A DNA stretch of 64,000 bases, taken from the NCBI RefSeq assembly GCF_022965805.1, contig NC_133104.1, positions 43,382,682-43,446,681 of the forward strand, in the 5' to 3' direction. This document shows, in pieces, positions 1 through 13,209 of this stretch. Origin of the DNA: Primulina eburnea. Its lineage: Eukaryota > Streptophyta > Magnoliopsida > Lamiales > Gesneriaceae. Made by a program: the position numbers and the translations under genes. The notes below the pieces were generated by a model. That model had not been told where the DNA came from. It did no database searches and saw only the letters and a program-made list of their open reading frames with translations. The stretch's first letter is position 1; the number at the start of each line of letters is the position of its first letter.

Positions 1-3000
1 ATGTGCATAAGAATTATTAGACCTAGTTTGGATTTCCCTTGATGGCTCTTTTACAAACAAAGGTGTTTTTGAACTATCATCATTGTATTTGGACCCTTCC
101 TGAGGTTTCATCCTAGATTCCTTTTCCATTGGAATATTCTCTCCAAATATATTTTTCTTATTCATAGTTGAAAACTCTGGTTGGTCTTCTAATAAACTGG
201 ATACTTCACCACTTGATAAAGCCACATGAGAAGAGTTATCGAGATCCATATTCACCCCCACGACATCAGATGGAATGAGTGTACCAGGGTCCGCCATTAA
301 ATCAACAATATATTCCCTGAAGCATATCCACTTTGTATCAGAAAGAGGAATTCGGGAGAAGTAATATATCACAAAAGGGTCATTCACAATATTAAAGAAA
401 TCTGATCTGCCACAGTACATTTTTAGAAACAAAGAATTAATCAAGACAATTAAAAAATGAGCAGTATCATCAATGATGTTCAATAGAAATGATGTCAAAT
501 AAGCTCATGACCACCTTAAAAATCCTGACAGCTAATTAGAGTCTAGAAGTGCATGTTCTACAGCTTAACTAGAGATTTTAATTTAAAATTTCATTTAGTA
601 TCTGAATGACATTCTCACAAGGAACAAGGAGACAATTCAATAACTCAAAAGATATAAAAAGAAAAAAAGGGCAGGAGGAAAGAAGGGATAGCACAAGGCC
701 AACATTTCAGTTAAAAAGATTGGTGAAATCTGTCAATTACAACTTGCCTTCCGTCAATTTCAACAATGCCCATTGCCACATCAGCAGAGCCTGCAAATTC
801 AAGTCCCTTGACTAAGCGGCAACGGATTCCCAAACTATCTGCCAAAACCTGCATAATAATGCCCGATAGACAGAAGGCTGAATGAAGAATTCAAATCACT
901 AACTATACCCTGAATCGTGCGGACAAATATGTATGAATGAAAGCAGACTTCTCAGTGCAGAATTCAAGTTAGTAATGGAAACTAATAAGAGGCATATAAG
1001 CGTGTCAGCTCACCACAGGGATGTATTCACCTAATGAAGCCATTTAGCAACTAGCGAAAAATAAATTGGTTATGATGCAACTAAAGAGGAAAAACTTAAG
1101 TACTGATACTAAAGGAAAGAACTTAAGAAGAGATGAATTCATCGTTGTGTAAGACAAAAAATAGGAATAATAGAAGGAGAAATCCAACTTACCTTCCCAT
1201 AGTTGGAGGGAAAAACAAATGAAGACATAAGATTTTCAACGAATAAACAAAGAGGAAATGAACAAGCAAATTTAATTTCAAGTTTTGTCCTTATATTAGC
1301 ATATTGTTTAGGTCAACATGATCTAGGAAACCTTTAACCTTTACATGCTCTCCTCAGTAACAAGTTGATCTTCATCAACGGGTAAAGAATAAAAGGATAA
1401 TTAAAGGCAAGAGGTCCAAGTTCTAGAGATGCCCAGAAGCAACGTCTCACTAAGCTTCTGAAGGGTACTAAGTTGTAAAAGACTGTTCCAATGCTCCGAT
1501 TTGAAACAAGATGAAAAAAATTTTTAAAAAGCAGAACGAAAAATTCAGGGTATTTTTGTTTTCAAACATCGTTCACTCTTCTCCATTTTGGAAAAACCGC
1601 ATATTACACCCTCAAATTTAAAGCTGGATCTGCATTCTCAATCAGCAGATCCAGCTCCAACATGAGAAAAAAATTGCGGTTTTGCAGGTTGATAGAGGTT
1701 TATCTCATATAACACCCTCAAATTTAAAGCTGGATCTGCATTCTCAATCGGCAGATCCAGCTCCAACATGAGAAAAAAATTGCGGTTTTGCAGGTTGATA
1801 GAGGTTTATCTCATATAACACGCTAGGAATGCCCAAATAAGCCAATAGGATGGGTTGAACAAATAACTTGCAGGTTGTTTCATGAACATATTCTCGTCAA
1901 GACGTATTTAGTACCTTAAACAACAATGCTCGATGACGAGCCAGACCAATTGTCAAAGAACCAATAGGCAAAACCATGCTCCTGTGGGTTGCTTTCAACC
2001 TATGGCTTATATTTCTCCATGCAATCAACATCTTGTCAGGATCACTAACTGGGCCCCCCATGTGATCAGAAACCATCGTAGCAAGCTTCTGCACCATACT
2101 GGATGTAATAACATTTTCCTGGTCAGGTCTTACTTTAGAAGCCAACTCCAATGCTTCCCGCTCAAGCCTCAACAACTTGGGGTCGGCTGCTTTATTTACT
2201 AGAATTGCTTCCCAAGTTATATCATCAGATACAGGTGCTCCTTGCAGATCAACTAGGGAAGGCATTCTCGACGATGTGGACTCATTTAAAATGCCATATA
2301 AATCATAGAAACCATCCAGAATCTTGTCATCATAGCTAAGGGCATTGTAATTCTGTGAATAGTAGTTAAATCTAGAATATGAGATATGTCAGAAAAGGAA
2401 ATTAAGTGGATCATGCATGGGACCAACAAAAAATACAGGATACAGAAATATATGAAATGATCTGATATCTGCAAATGGAAAAAAAATAGGATAACTCCTT
2501 CCAATGACTTCCAGTGAAAAAAAAAGAGAGCAATTTCATACATTATGTCATAGATGGGTGTCATCATGTTTTTTCAGATTTCTATATTGTCGACTACTAA
2601 GAGAGTGGACGAAGATAGAAGAATAGAGCAATATTGTGAAAGACTCTTAACATTATAACTAAGACATGACACATTCCAAAGCCTTGAGGACCAGGGGCAA
2701 TGTTTCAATTGCCTGAATGATAGTTCCGAAATTTTTTGAAATTGAAAACCTTGGGCCTTTCCTTGCAACAATTACAACTAAGTTGACTTTAAACCAGATA
2801 CAGTACCCCACAGAAAAAAAAAAGAAAAAAAAGAAGAAAGAAAAGAAAGACATGGTTAGTATTTTATAATATGCGAGTTTCAGCGCTGTTAGGGAACACA
2901 TGATGACCAGATGATTATTTCTACCATTAAACATAAAAGTTAAAGGTACAGAAAGAATTGGACTCTCCAAGAAAAACGCAGTCCCGGTACTTTAAAAAAT

Positions 3001-3770
3001 ATTACATAATCAAAAGACTAACGGTGGACTAGGAACTTCCATCCACACGGCAGAAATGACACTAACAAAAACTCATTCAATATTCAAACTACAAATGTGT
3101 TGAATATTTGGATTCTCGAGCTTAACTGAGAAATGGATGCATAATTTTCACTTAACTTGCCATCATGTGCTAACATGTTCATGCATAATGTTAATCGACT
3201 ATAACACTTGATAATAATAACTACAATCAAGTAACAAAAGGCCACAACAGATAAAACCATAGTAGGACACGATGTTAAAGCCCTTACCCAGTAACGGTAC
3301 GCAGCAACTTCAGCAGGAGTATTTTCAACAGGAAAAGAACCTAAACTTATCTGCTTTACAGCTTCAATTTGAACTGCCTCAGGATCCTCCTTTGCACTCA
3401 ATTCCAAAGCTAACTGTATCTGATATTCCTCTATATCAGGATCCCTCAAATTACTTGATTCTGAATCAGCCCTCACTGCATCGAGAGCAGCGTCCAAGCT
3501 ACTACTGCCCACAGGATCAATAACTTCCTCTCTTTCTTCGCTCTTTGATTTGGAAGACGACGATGGACTATGAGTATTCTTGTTTGTTACAGAATTTAAC
3601 CATCCAGAGATGTTGGAAAATGGTCTATTCTCAGATTTAGAGTATGAATGCTTCCCAGTTGGATAACCATCGCTGGAAAACCTGTTATTACTCTTCGAGG
3701 ATGAAGAAGAACCTTCTGAATCTGCAGACTGGTTAAACCCTATGTGAAGCTTCTTCAGAAAACTTTTCAT
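1..3770 (-). CDS. SIS8: Raf-like MAPKKK with EDR1 domain, SIS8-like (5' part; continues past the window start)
   Basis: Four coding exons are visible on the minus strand: 3770-3288, 2352-1915, 848-748 and 316 to beyond base 1. The start MKSFLKKLHIGFNQS, the serine-rich stretch, 'IQLALELSAKEDPEAVQIEA' and 'ENTPAEVAAYRYW' match the N-terminus of plant Raf-like MAPKKKs of the SIS8/EDR1 group. Exons 2-4 carry the EDR1 domain (NYNALSYDDKILDGFYDLYG, SMVLPIGSLTIGLARHRALL, EYIVDLMADPGTLIP). The C-terminal kinase domain must lie outside the window. In Arabidopsis SIS8 acts in sugar and salt responses; this is family knowledge. Exon 3 appears to end at a GC donor (AG|GCAAGT), which restores the conserved 'GREYIV' reading. 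Intron 2 holds a 106-bp tandem duplication. EDR1 itself or another member of the group is the main alternative. Confidence 0.88.
1606..1817. repeat. 106-bp tandem duplication with internal palindrome, inside an intron
   Basis: Two head-to-tail copies (1606-1711 and 1712-1817) differ at about one base. Each contains a perfect 12-bp inverted repeat, AGCTGGATCTGC and GCAGATCCAGCT, with an 11-base loop (1622-1633 and 1645-1656 in copy 1). It lies in intron 2 of the SIS8-like gene. Confidence 0.95.
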
Positions 3771-5853
3771 ATCTTTTCATCCTAAACACGAATCACTCTC
3801 AAAACAAGTTGAGAAGAACAAGAAACAAAAACATCGAGCTCCCGTCTGCAGAACCCCGTGGATCAAATACGCCAAGAACCATCAAAAACATTTTCTTATC
3901 TTTCCTCTCCAGTCATGAAACACCATCAACAATAGTCCAGAACAACAAAAGGAAAAAAAAAACAAAACACAATTATTGAGCTCTTCAGCAGAAGTCCTCT
4001 AGGTTAATACCCAAGAATCCAAACAAAACCCACCAATACGAAGGAAAAAATCCAATTAAATTAGCTCATGTACAACAATACCCAGAAGCTCAACTTCAAG
4101 AAAACACCTTTTTTAGAAACTTCTCACGGAAGAACCAAAGAAAGACGATTCTCAAAACAACACAAGAAAACGCATGGATGGCTCCTCAAATCTTGCAAAC
4201 AAAATAATCGCATGCGCGCATTAGAAATTGGAAAATATATTTTGCTACTTATAAAGACTGCCACTGTCCTGAACCATTGAAGCAAAGAATTACGATTGGA
4301 TCAACCAGCGAGACTAAATGGCAACGGAAATGGTGACCGAGTCAAACGTAATTCTCCCCGGTGGTGATATATTGACTTGAAATGTGTGAACATAAATAGA
4401 TTGTTTCCATTTTTGGCCCATTAATTTGAACAATAAATCAAATAATTATATGCGTGCATGCTTCAACTAAATTACTTTAATTTAATTATTAAATTTTGAG
4501 ATATTAAATGTGATACTATCAAGTAATAATAATAAAATACGATTATTTATATGATATTTTATCAATTTACATACTCTAATTAAAATCTTATTTAAATTAA
4601 TTTTTAGAGTATTTAGAAAAACTAATTCATCGTATGAAAAATCGAGAGGAGGAAGACTAAATTTGAGGAAATTTTGGGACATAGAAATAAGTTTCGAAAT
4701 TATTTATAATTTATAAATTATTTAAAAGATAATGTCATCAATTTTGAGCAAAGGACAGAGCAGTGATGCGTATAAAATAATATTATTATTATTAATTGTG
4801 TTGTCTGAATAAAAATATTTAAGCCGTGATTGGTTGGTTAATTTTTGACAAAGATAGATGGGACCCACTTTGAGGTTTTCTCATTTAATTATCGTTTTTC
4901 TATTGATACTAACATTTCATACTTTGCACATTTTAAATGAAAATGCTCCATAATACAATTTACTATTAAAAATAGATTTTAAAAAAATTGAGAAGAAAAC
5001 TCCGTCGAGAAGTTTTTAGGTATAAAAAAATGTGTTGAAGGAATTATCAAATTTTCTTTTACAATATTTAAAAATAAAAGTTTTGAACCAACAAATTTTG
5101 AATAAACGATATAATATAAATTTTTGTATAACGCTTTCAAAAAAAATTGAAATTGTATGCTAGTTATCAGATTAATAGTTCGGTTTAGATATTTGTTTGT
5201 TTTTCCACTTAATATCTCTTTCACAGCCACATATCTTTCGGACTAAAGAATTTAGTTGATTGTATAAATAATAAGTGTAAAAACTGACTTTCAACACTTG
5301 AATGAATCAAACACATCTTTTATTAAGTACATGCTCATCTCTGTAATACCAGTTATTACGATTATGTAATTAAAATATTTTGTAATAATTAGATAAAAAT
5401 GACGGAAAAATAGAAATTTTGCGTAGCTTGGGATCCTCCACTCGAGACGGTAACCAAATGTGGATATCCAAGTATGTATCATAAATTTGAACGTGGGAAA
5501 TGAGATGCTATCTTACGAAGGTGAAATTTCTCCTGAACTTGTGGAATACGACTGGTTTCACATATTAAAAGCAACACATAACTAAACTGGCCAGCCGAAG
5601 TTTAAAGATTCAACATAGGAATTAACAATACACATGGCACCAAGAAAAGAAACAACTACACTGCACTTGTCCTAATTAGTGTAGCTACATACAAAACAAG
5701 ACATTAGCATACAAGTCATACTCTTAATCATCCACATAATTACACAAGGAACTGATCGTGTTCAAGAAAAACTACCCCATACAGTACACGACGCGAATCT
5801 CCCATCTAGATACACACCCGAGTCCATTCAGACAGTCAGCAAATTAGCGATGG
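3771..5853. other. Intergenic: 5' leader and promoter of the SIS8-like gene, then AT-rich DNA
   Basis: About 3771-4380 is the likely 5' untranslated and promoter region of the minus-strand kinase gene. From about 4430 to 5500 the sequence is strongly AT-rich with no coding signal. From about 5500 on it is the probable 3' UTR of the downstream minus-strand gene. Small open frames here show no recognisable protein. Confidence 0.6.
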
Positions 5854-8800
5854 TTAACATTGGGGCTGAGGCTGAGGCTGGGGCTGAGGCTGTTGGGGCT
5901 GAGCATTTGATGAGCTGATTTCCATATTTGCTAGAGTTTCTAGTTCTTGCAGTGCACTTGCTGTAGCTTCATTGTTCAACTGTGGCTTCATAACGCTCAC
6001 CGAATGCTTGATTCTTGATTGCTGCAGAAGTTTTTAAATACACGCCAGTTAGAACATGAATATGAAATTACTATCTAGAAAGAAAGAGACAAGACACTCC
6101 AATGTGCCGCAAAGCAAGTGTATGTATACATTCGAATTGAAGATGTGCATGGCTTGACATATTTTAGCGCGCTTTAAAGTTGAAAACATGGTTAGGTTTT
6201 TTAAAAACATAGCCAGACAATCGATCCTCCGAAAATATAAAAACCATTATACTTCTTAAATCTCAAAAATTGAAACTATCTTCCAAGTTCCAACATGTAC
6301 ATTAAATAAGAATCACAAATAGATTAAAATTTGAATTTAGTAATTACGAGAAATAATTAGAAAAATCCTGTCATGTCTTAAACATGCCACGCACTGCACA
6401 CAGCACATTACCACTGAGTCCAACTTTTTATTTTTCTATTAGGTTTTGGACATGCTATGTGCGTTCACATGAATCATGGCTGCCAAGCACATAGCTCATG
6501 GCTGCCAAATCCACTACAAAAGAATATATAAATAACACAAATAGCTAAAACGTTTCTCTAACTTACAAAATATTCAAGCTTTCCTTTAACATCGAGGTAG
6601 GCCATCAGGAGCTGGTTGTCTGAAGGTTGATCCACGATTCCTGATGCAAGCTAGCAATCACACAAGCCAAGGAAAAATATTTTAGTAACATAAATGACTG
6701 CGCTTAACCTTAGTAAGAGAAGCAACACAGATTTTTGCATGCTCATCTGGAAATTAATAGGGAATCACGAAAACATGCAAAAAAGATCATCACACAAAAA
6801 AGAAACCGATCCAAGAACCTTCACGATGCAAACTCCGGCTCATCAATTTTCTTCTTCTCAATTTTGTAACATAGTTATACGTCAAAATAAAATCTACCAT
6901 TTTGTCAAGAAACTTGTAATATAATGACAACAATCATACACAAAGACCTTTACAGATTAGGGGGTAGATGTAAGTTTTGAGAAATCTTTTTCTCTTTTTA
7001 AAAAATACTTTCAATTTCTCTCAAATAAAACCAGACATAAAAAAATGGGTGGAAGGCATTTTCAAATTTCTTAAGGTTGCTTGCTCTCTTTGTTTCTGTT
7101 TGAATTTCTTAAAGGTTGCTTGCTCTCTTTGTTTTTGTTTGAATTTCTTAAGGTAGCGTTTAGATGGATGGATTTAGAGCCATGAATTTAAAATACATAA
7201 TAAGTAATAACAAATCCATTGGTTTGTTCGGCAAAATCCGCTCGACAACGGATTTTAAATCCCAAGTAGTTATTTTTCGAATAATTAGGATAGATTTCAA
7301 GTTAACCACACTATCGAGTCATTTCAAATCATCTCTTCCAATACCCCTCTTATCGTGGTTGCCACAGGTTTAAATGGGCAGCAATCTTTTTTTTACCAAT
7401 CATTTGACTCCTGATATTAATATTTTGCACCTATTCATTCACTCCATTCATACATGACATCATTGCATTTCTATGTCAGATATCGTAGTTTTCTGATGTC
7501 TCGTACTAGATTTTCTAATCCTCGATAGGGATGCTATCGTGTTTTTTGTGTGTGAACATAACAGGGTGATAAAGTGCTTCGACAACATGTGCTCGAAAGG
7601 AAGCATCCGGAAGTACCAGAGCTTCTTGAGACAAGAGTTCAGTTGTATTTAAGTATTGCATAGTGTTGCCATCTCCCAGATACTATATGTATATATTTGG
7701 AGAGTTCTATTATGTTATTATCGAGTCTCATCGGCTCTATGTTATTTTTTTAACTTTTCCGATGTTTATTGATTAATCATGATTGCATGTTAATAAATCG
7801 TGATTAGGATAACGGACCCTCACAATATTAATGGTTCATATGGATGATATCATTTTGAATGAAGAGGGTGTGTCTCCGAGCTTTATGCGCTAAAAATCCT
7901 TGCTCGTAAATTTAAAACCAAACTCTTGGGTCCACCAAAATATTTTCTTACAATGGAATGGAGAGTGTGTCTCCGAGCTTTTTGTGCTAAAACTCTGTAC
8001 TCGTAAATTTGAAATCAAAGACCTAGTCCACTAAAATATTTTCTTAGAATGGAGAATAAAAGATCCAAGAAAAGTTTTTTCCTCACCCAAAAAAGTAAAT
8101 TTTCAATCTTCTAGGAGATTGATGTATTGATTTTTTAATTCGGAATTTTGTTCACATAAACAACTTATATCATATATAGTTTAGCCCACCCAAATACAAT
8201 CTCCTGGTTAGGTCCATACTTGATAAGAAACAAAAGATAACTTTCCGGTTTTCCCACATTTTCTCATGTGTTTTATACAATTCTTACTTGTTAATATCAT
8301 TTTAAATACTAAAACTATGTTTCATTCATGACATTTTAAAAATTTTATGTTTCCTGAAAATATGTTTTTAGAGATTGTATTGAAGATTGTAGCTTATGTT
8401 TTGATTGAGGAGATATGTTTTCCTAAATTATCATTTCATGTAAGGATGCCTTAGTAAGTGATATCATGCTATATATATAAAGATCAACATATTAGGTTAG
8501 AATATTGTATAATAATAATTATTATGGTAATTAAAAATTGAATAAAATTACACTTTTGCGAAAAAATGAAAATGTGGTGATAATATTTTAGTTGTAATGT
8601 TGTATTAGGAGATGGAACATGTTCGAGGAACTTAATACAAACATAGCCTAATATTTTATACGAGGTAAATGTGGCTAACAATCTGCGAAAGATTCGGAAA
8701 AACATGAAAGCATTAGTCTCATCACATAATGAAGTAACATTTCAATTTGGACATAGGTAGCCCAATTATATTATCCTTCAACGCTATAGACAAAATCATT

Positions 8801-11211
8801 CATTAAGTAAATCTCTTCAATAAACTCAGTGGTGAAAAATATAACAATATCCTTGGTCATTGAAAAAAACATACCAAAATCGTGAAATAACTCATTTAGA
8901 TTTGCGTTTATAAAAACAATTTGAGTTTTTCTTTATCTAATTTGCAATTTTTACCATTGCTAAAACCATTAAAATCGCATGTATAACCTTCAATATGGAT
9001 AGTTAAATCTCGCGCAGACAAATTTTTTAGAAGTTTCAGCAGCAAATTTAAATGATGAACAATGGAAGTTAAATTACATCTAACATGCGGTAAAAATTAC
9101 TTGACCATGTGAAGGTATAATTAGCTAACACTTAAAATGGGAGCTAGATCAAAAAAATATCGTCTCAAGAGAATAAAGTCCATTGATGAACGCTACAATA
9201 GTTCTTGAAAAGGACAACTAAGATAGTGACGAGCGTAATATTAATTTACACCTTAAAACACAAAGAAGATTACACAACAAACACTAAATGAGCTAGTTTC
9301 GAATCACCACAATTTAATGCCTAAAAAGGGAGTTAGGTTGGTGAAACTAAATTTGTCGCCGAGTGAATAAAATAGTCTAACAACTTCGCATGGTTCGATA
9401 CGTCACTATCATATGAAGGCAAGAAAAAATACCAAATGACTACAAATTTGGCATTTGGTAATGCTCTCGGGGCTACGTATTAAAAGACTACAAACTTGGC
9501 ATTTGGTAATACTCTCGTAGCAACGTAACTTGATGTCGATCGACATTTTAAAATATTTTCCACTACCATCAGATTTTATAAAAACTTTAATGAGCTTCAA
9601 ATCAGGGGTTTCTTGCATTAGAAATATTTTGAAGTAAACATATTAATGTATTTATAATAAATAAAACGAGCACTTCACACCTAGTATGTTACAGTTTATG
9701 AAGGAATTTTTTGCTTCCTAAAAACAGAGTCTCTTTTCACCACAAACTAAACCTCAAAACCAGATTTTAGTTTTGCGTGAGGATATTTCCAAATGAGATT
9801 TAAGGGGCCAAAACTTTTAATCAACAAAAGACAGGTTCTTAAATAAAACCTCTCACAATGGTGATGAAAACAATAGCAGTACATTCTAACTTTAGTTTAC
9901 TAATCCAAATGAGTAAAACATAAAAATGCACTCCATGCAAAATTTCTTTGGACCTGCAATCAATGGAAACAACTACTTCTGAAGATTTGAGCTAAATTTG
10001 CAGGTTTTAAGCATAACCTGATGTTGCCCTTAGGAGCAGATGAGATTAAAATAATAACGAAGCATTTACCAGCACGTCACTTAAAATCAACATTATCTTA
10101 TTAAGAGTTTCACCTTTTTCGGCCGGCCCAAAGGCTTCCCACCAAGCTTCCTCGGCTTCTTGGGCTCCGCAGTAGCCACCTTCCTAGGCCTCTTTGCCTC
10201 ACCACCAGCCTTTGGTGGTCGCCCCCTTCGCTTCCCTGCCTCTGACACAACTCCAGTCCCTGCAGGCAGGGCACCATCCATAGCAGCACCAATTGCCACA
10301 GGCCCCACCACGCCAGCACCAGCAGCTGCCACTCCTACCTCCGGATTATTCACCTTCCGTGGTCGCCCACGTGACCTACCTAGCCGCTTCACCCGTGCAG
10401 CAGGAGGAGCAGCGATTTTCTTTGGCCTTCCCCGGCCCCTCCCCACCCCAGTCTGGACTGCACCACTCTTTTGGGGACGAAGCTTTGACCCACCCTGTTT
10501 AGGCGGACGACCGCGGCCTCTTGTGACCCCACTCACTGAATTCCCACCACCCGGGCCAACAGCAACATGACCCAGTGGCCCAACAGCCGCATTCTGCTGT
10601 TCGACCATCCCCGGGACAACAACAGGAACATCATTCATCGGCACGTCCTGCTGAGCAAAAACAGGCACGGCAGCTTGAACAGACTTGGCCTTCGGAGGGC
10701 GACCAGGCCGCTTCTTTGATCCGATAGAAGCAGCAGAACCAGGAACGGTGCCGTTTGCAGTCACGGGTAATGAAACACCAGATCTAGGGAGCTTGTAAGA
10801 GTACTTGACCATCAAAATTTGACCGCTGTTCTTCAACCGCTTCAAGTGATGAGTCAACAGAGCTGAGTGAGTCGGCGGCAGGTTCGAGTAATGAGACTCT
10901 ATGTACTTAACGATAGCCTTCTTGCTCGACCCGTTCCGCTCATTCAACGCCGCTATAGCCGCAGTAATCATCTACGGAAAAAAAAAGTTAAAACCCACAA
11001 AAAAGAACTAACAAATCGAAGAAAGAAACGAGAAAGAAGAGTTCGTTGTAACCATGATGGGTATTAGAGAAAGTACCTCAACATAAGGTGGGTGATTGTG
11101 GGCAGCGGGGTTGGTGGGTGTTGGATTGGCGGCGTAAGCTGAGTGATGGGGAGCAGCGGCAGCGGGGACCATGGGTTCAGTGGACGAAAATGGATCCAGA
11201 GGTAGGTCCAT
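5854..11211 (-). CDS. Linker-histone-domain/AT-hook protein (GH1-HMGA type), tandem copy A
   Basis: Four phase-0 exons: 11211-11077, 10971-10114, 6650-6567 and 6021-5854, giving 414 aa. Residues ~40-105 form an H1/H5 globular (winged-helix) domain: HPPYVE joined to MITAAIAALNERNGSSKKAI, then NLPPTHSALLTHHLKRLKNS. It is followed by six AT-hook-like motifs (PGRPPK, GRGRPPK, GRGRPKK, SRGRPRK, RRGRPPK, LGRPKK). Exons 3-4 encode a helical tail (LDVKGKLEYF joined to QSRIKHSVSV, then LQELETLA) ending in a Pro-Gln repeat. Such nuclear proteins bind the minor groove of AT-rich DNA and linker DNA; in Arabidopsis some associate with telomeres (family knowledge). Exon 2 is GC-rich and gives spurious antisense frames. 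Intron 2 is about 3.5 kb and holds a copia remnant. The next plus-coordinate gene is a paralogue with the same exon layout. Confidence 0.9.
7063..7157. repeat. ~48-bp short tandem duplication in intron 2 of copy A
   Basis: The string 'TTTCTTAAGGTTGCTTGCTC' and its flank recur at about 7065 and 7113 with minor differences, and a third partial copy begins near 7143. This is local replication slippage with no coding content. Confidence 0.7.
7825..8080 (+). mobile_element. Ty1/copia reverse-transcriptase remnant
   Basis: The plus strand at about 7829-7858 reads LMVHMDDIIL, which matches the copia RT signature around Tyr/X-Val-Asp-Asp. After a frame change it reads ALKILARKFKTKLLGPPKYF, matching the copia segment that usually ends 'DLGPLKYFLGME'. 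A second, more decayed copy of the latter part follows at ~7970-8060. Frames are broken and there is no full element, so this is an old fragment in an intron of the AT-hook gene. Confidence 0.65.
9438..9527. repeat. 48-bp period tandem repeat, two copies
   Basis: Two 42-bp units, 9438-9479 and 9486-9527, both start GACTACAAA and contain TTGGCATTTGGTAAT. They lie in intron 2 of the AT-hook gene. Confidence 0.8.
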
Positions 11212-11881
11212 ATACGCAGAAAATGAAAATCTGATCGGGGCGAGGTATACAGAGAGAAATTGAAGAAAAGGGCAATCGGGAGTGGGAGTGGGAGTGGGAG
11301 CGGATAGGATTTGATTTGATTCAGTATGAATAAGGTTTACGGCCTAGGCTTCGAACATCATTGGACCGTTGGAGCCTTAACTTTGTGGTACGTCGGAAAA
11401 ATAATTAAAAAAAAATGTCAAAATATTTTTTCCACAAATTTTTAGTGATAATTATCTGATTCCTTTTCATTGCTCATCTATTGATGTTTACTTAATTATA
11501 TTTAAATATTTTTTAATATAAATAAGTTTCGTTTCATTGAATTTTTCGGGAAAAAAACAAATAAAGAAGATTTGTGTGAATCCCATACTAAATCAAATCA
11601 ATTAAACAACAGAATTTTAGATTTGAAAATATAGGTTTTCTTAGTCACTAAACATCCCAAAATAATTTATTAGTGAAACGAAAATTTATTCCGAAATTCA
11701 TTACGTATGAACGAGGTATCACAAAGTTTGGTCTCTAATTTCTTTCAATTGTTATGTAATTTATTTTAAATCAATATATTCTAAATTTTAATAATTTACG
11801 TTGTACTAACTCGAGAATGTTTTTGAAATCAATTTTTATTATATGTCAAATATAATAAATTATATTATTAGTATCATTTTA

Positions 11882-12049
11882 GGCAAAAACTTGTGTGAAA
11901 CACTCTCACAAGTCGTATTTATGAGACGGATATCTTATTTGGATTATCTATCAAAAAGTATTATTTTTTATTGTAAATATTGATAGAGTTGACCTGTATA
12001 ACAGATTATGATCCGTGAGACGATATCATATAAGAATCACTCATCATTT
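11882..12049 (-). repeat. Palindromic GTGAGAC dispersed element, copy 1
   Basis: About 165 bp resembling other copies in this window, in reverse orientation. It contains 'GAGACGGATATCTTATTTGG', a TATTG.TAGAGTTGAC block and 'GATCCGTGAGACG'. The GTGAGAC words at both ends are inverted relative to each other. Confidence 0.7.
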
Positions 12050-12072
12050 TAAGTACATTTATAAATGTGAGG

Positions 12073-12075
<3 letters not shown>

Positions 12076-12118
<43 letters not shown>
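12076..12118. repeat. (AT)n microsatellite
   Basis: About 43 bp of uninterrupted AT dinucleotides just outside the 5' end of the Helitron. Confidence 0.95.
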
Positions 12119-12119
<1 letters not shown>

Positions 12120-13209
12120 CAAAAAATCTCTACAAAATCTCATTAAATCTAAATCTATATCTATATATCTATATATATATAAGCTGAGTTATTACTAAAT
12201 TTAGTAAATTCCCCCCTAAATAACCTTCTAAAAAAAGAAATACACGAAAAATATAGTAATATATATTATAATAAATGTATAAATATATTTAATTCATTAT
12301 TAAAACTGTATATTAATGTCTGCTTGAAATTTGAATCTCTCATAGGAATTACAAACTAAATTAAATTACATTTCAAATTTCAAATCCAGAAATTAATTTC
12401 CATTATGGGAATTATAAACCAAATTCAAATTGTTATTCAAAATTTAAATATGAATTCTGCAAATTTGAAACATGTTTCAAAAATTGTGCTCCGTTGAAAT
12501 CATTTTATTAGTTTAAAATTAATGACATAAATATATAGATGTAAGGTTATTATAACTCAAAAATTGCATCTCTATTTTAGATGAATTAATTTTAAATTTG
12601 ATTTTATTTTTGAAATCTAATATATTTATTTCAGTGATAGTATAAAATCATTTTTCTATTCAATATATTAACTTTTATCATAGACCAACAATTATCGAAT
12701 TATTATGATGCTTAAAAAATAATTGTATGTCAATTTAATATAAACTACCATTTTTTTTATTTTTTTGTTCAAGCAAAATAATATAATCAAGGAAAAATTG
12801 TTAATTGACATATTTAAAATTAAAATATATGTATGAAATTTGACATACTCAACTGGAAAATTTTGTTAATTAAATTAATTCAAGGCCAAATTGATTATGT
12901 ATTTGTATAGTAGGCTATTGTTAATAATCCATGTTAAATAAATTTATATTAAATACTAATTACTATTTTTTTTATATTTGAATACTTTTATTTTGTGAGT
13001 TATCATTATAAATGTTTTTTTAACATTAGTTCCATTTATTTTAATTCTTTTTTGTTTTAAATATTTAAACAGAAAATATGGATTTGAGAGTCTACTCTCA
13101 ACATATCAGTTTTCATGGTTCAGTCAAAATGTTGATTCCAACATCAATATATATGTTAAGTGATATTACAAATGATATGATTTCTTTTAATTAATAATGT
13201 ATTTTATCT

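Noticed and set aside
606..815. 69-codon plus-strand frame in the SIS8-like gene
   Set aside because: Antisense to exon 3 and intron sequence of the kinase gene.
10160..10570. 136-codon open frame on the plus strand across the AT-hook exon
   Set aside because: It is the antisense shadow of the GC-rich, Gly/Arg/Pro-coding exon 2 of copy A; the minus frame has the domain matches.
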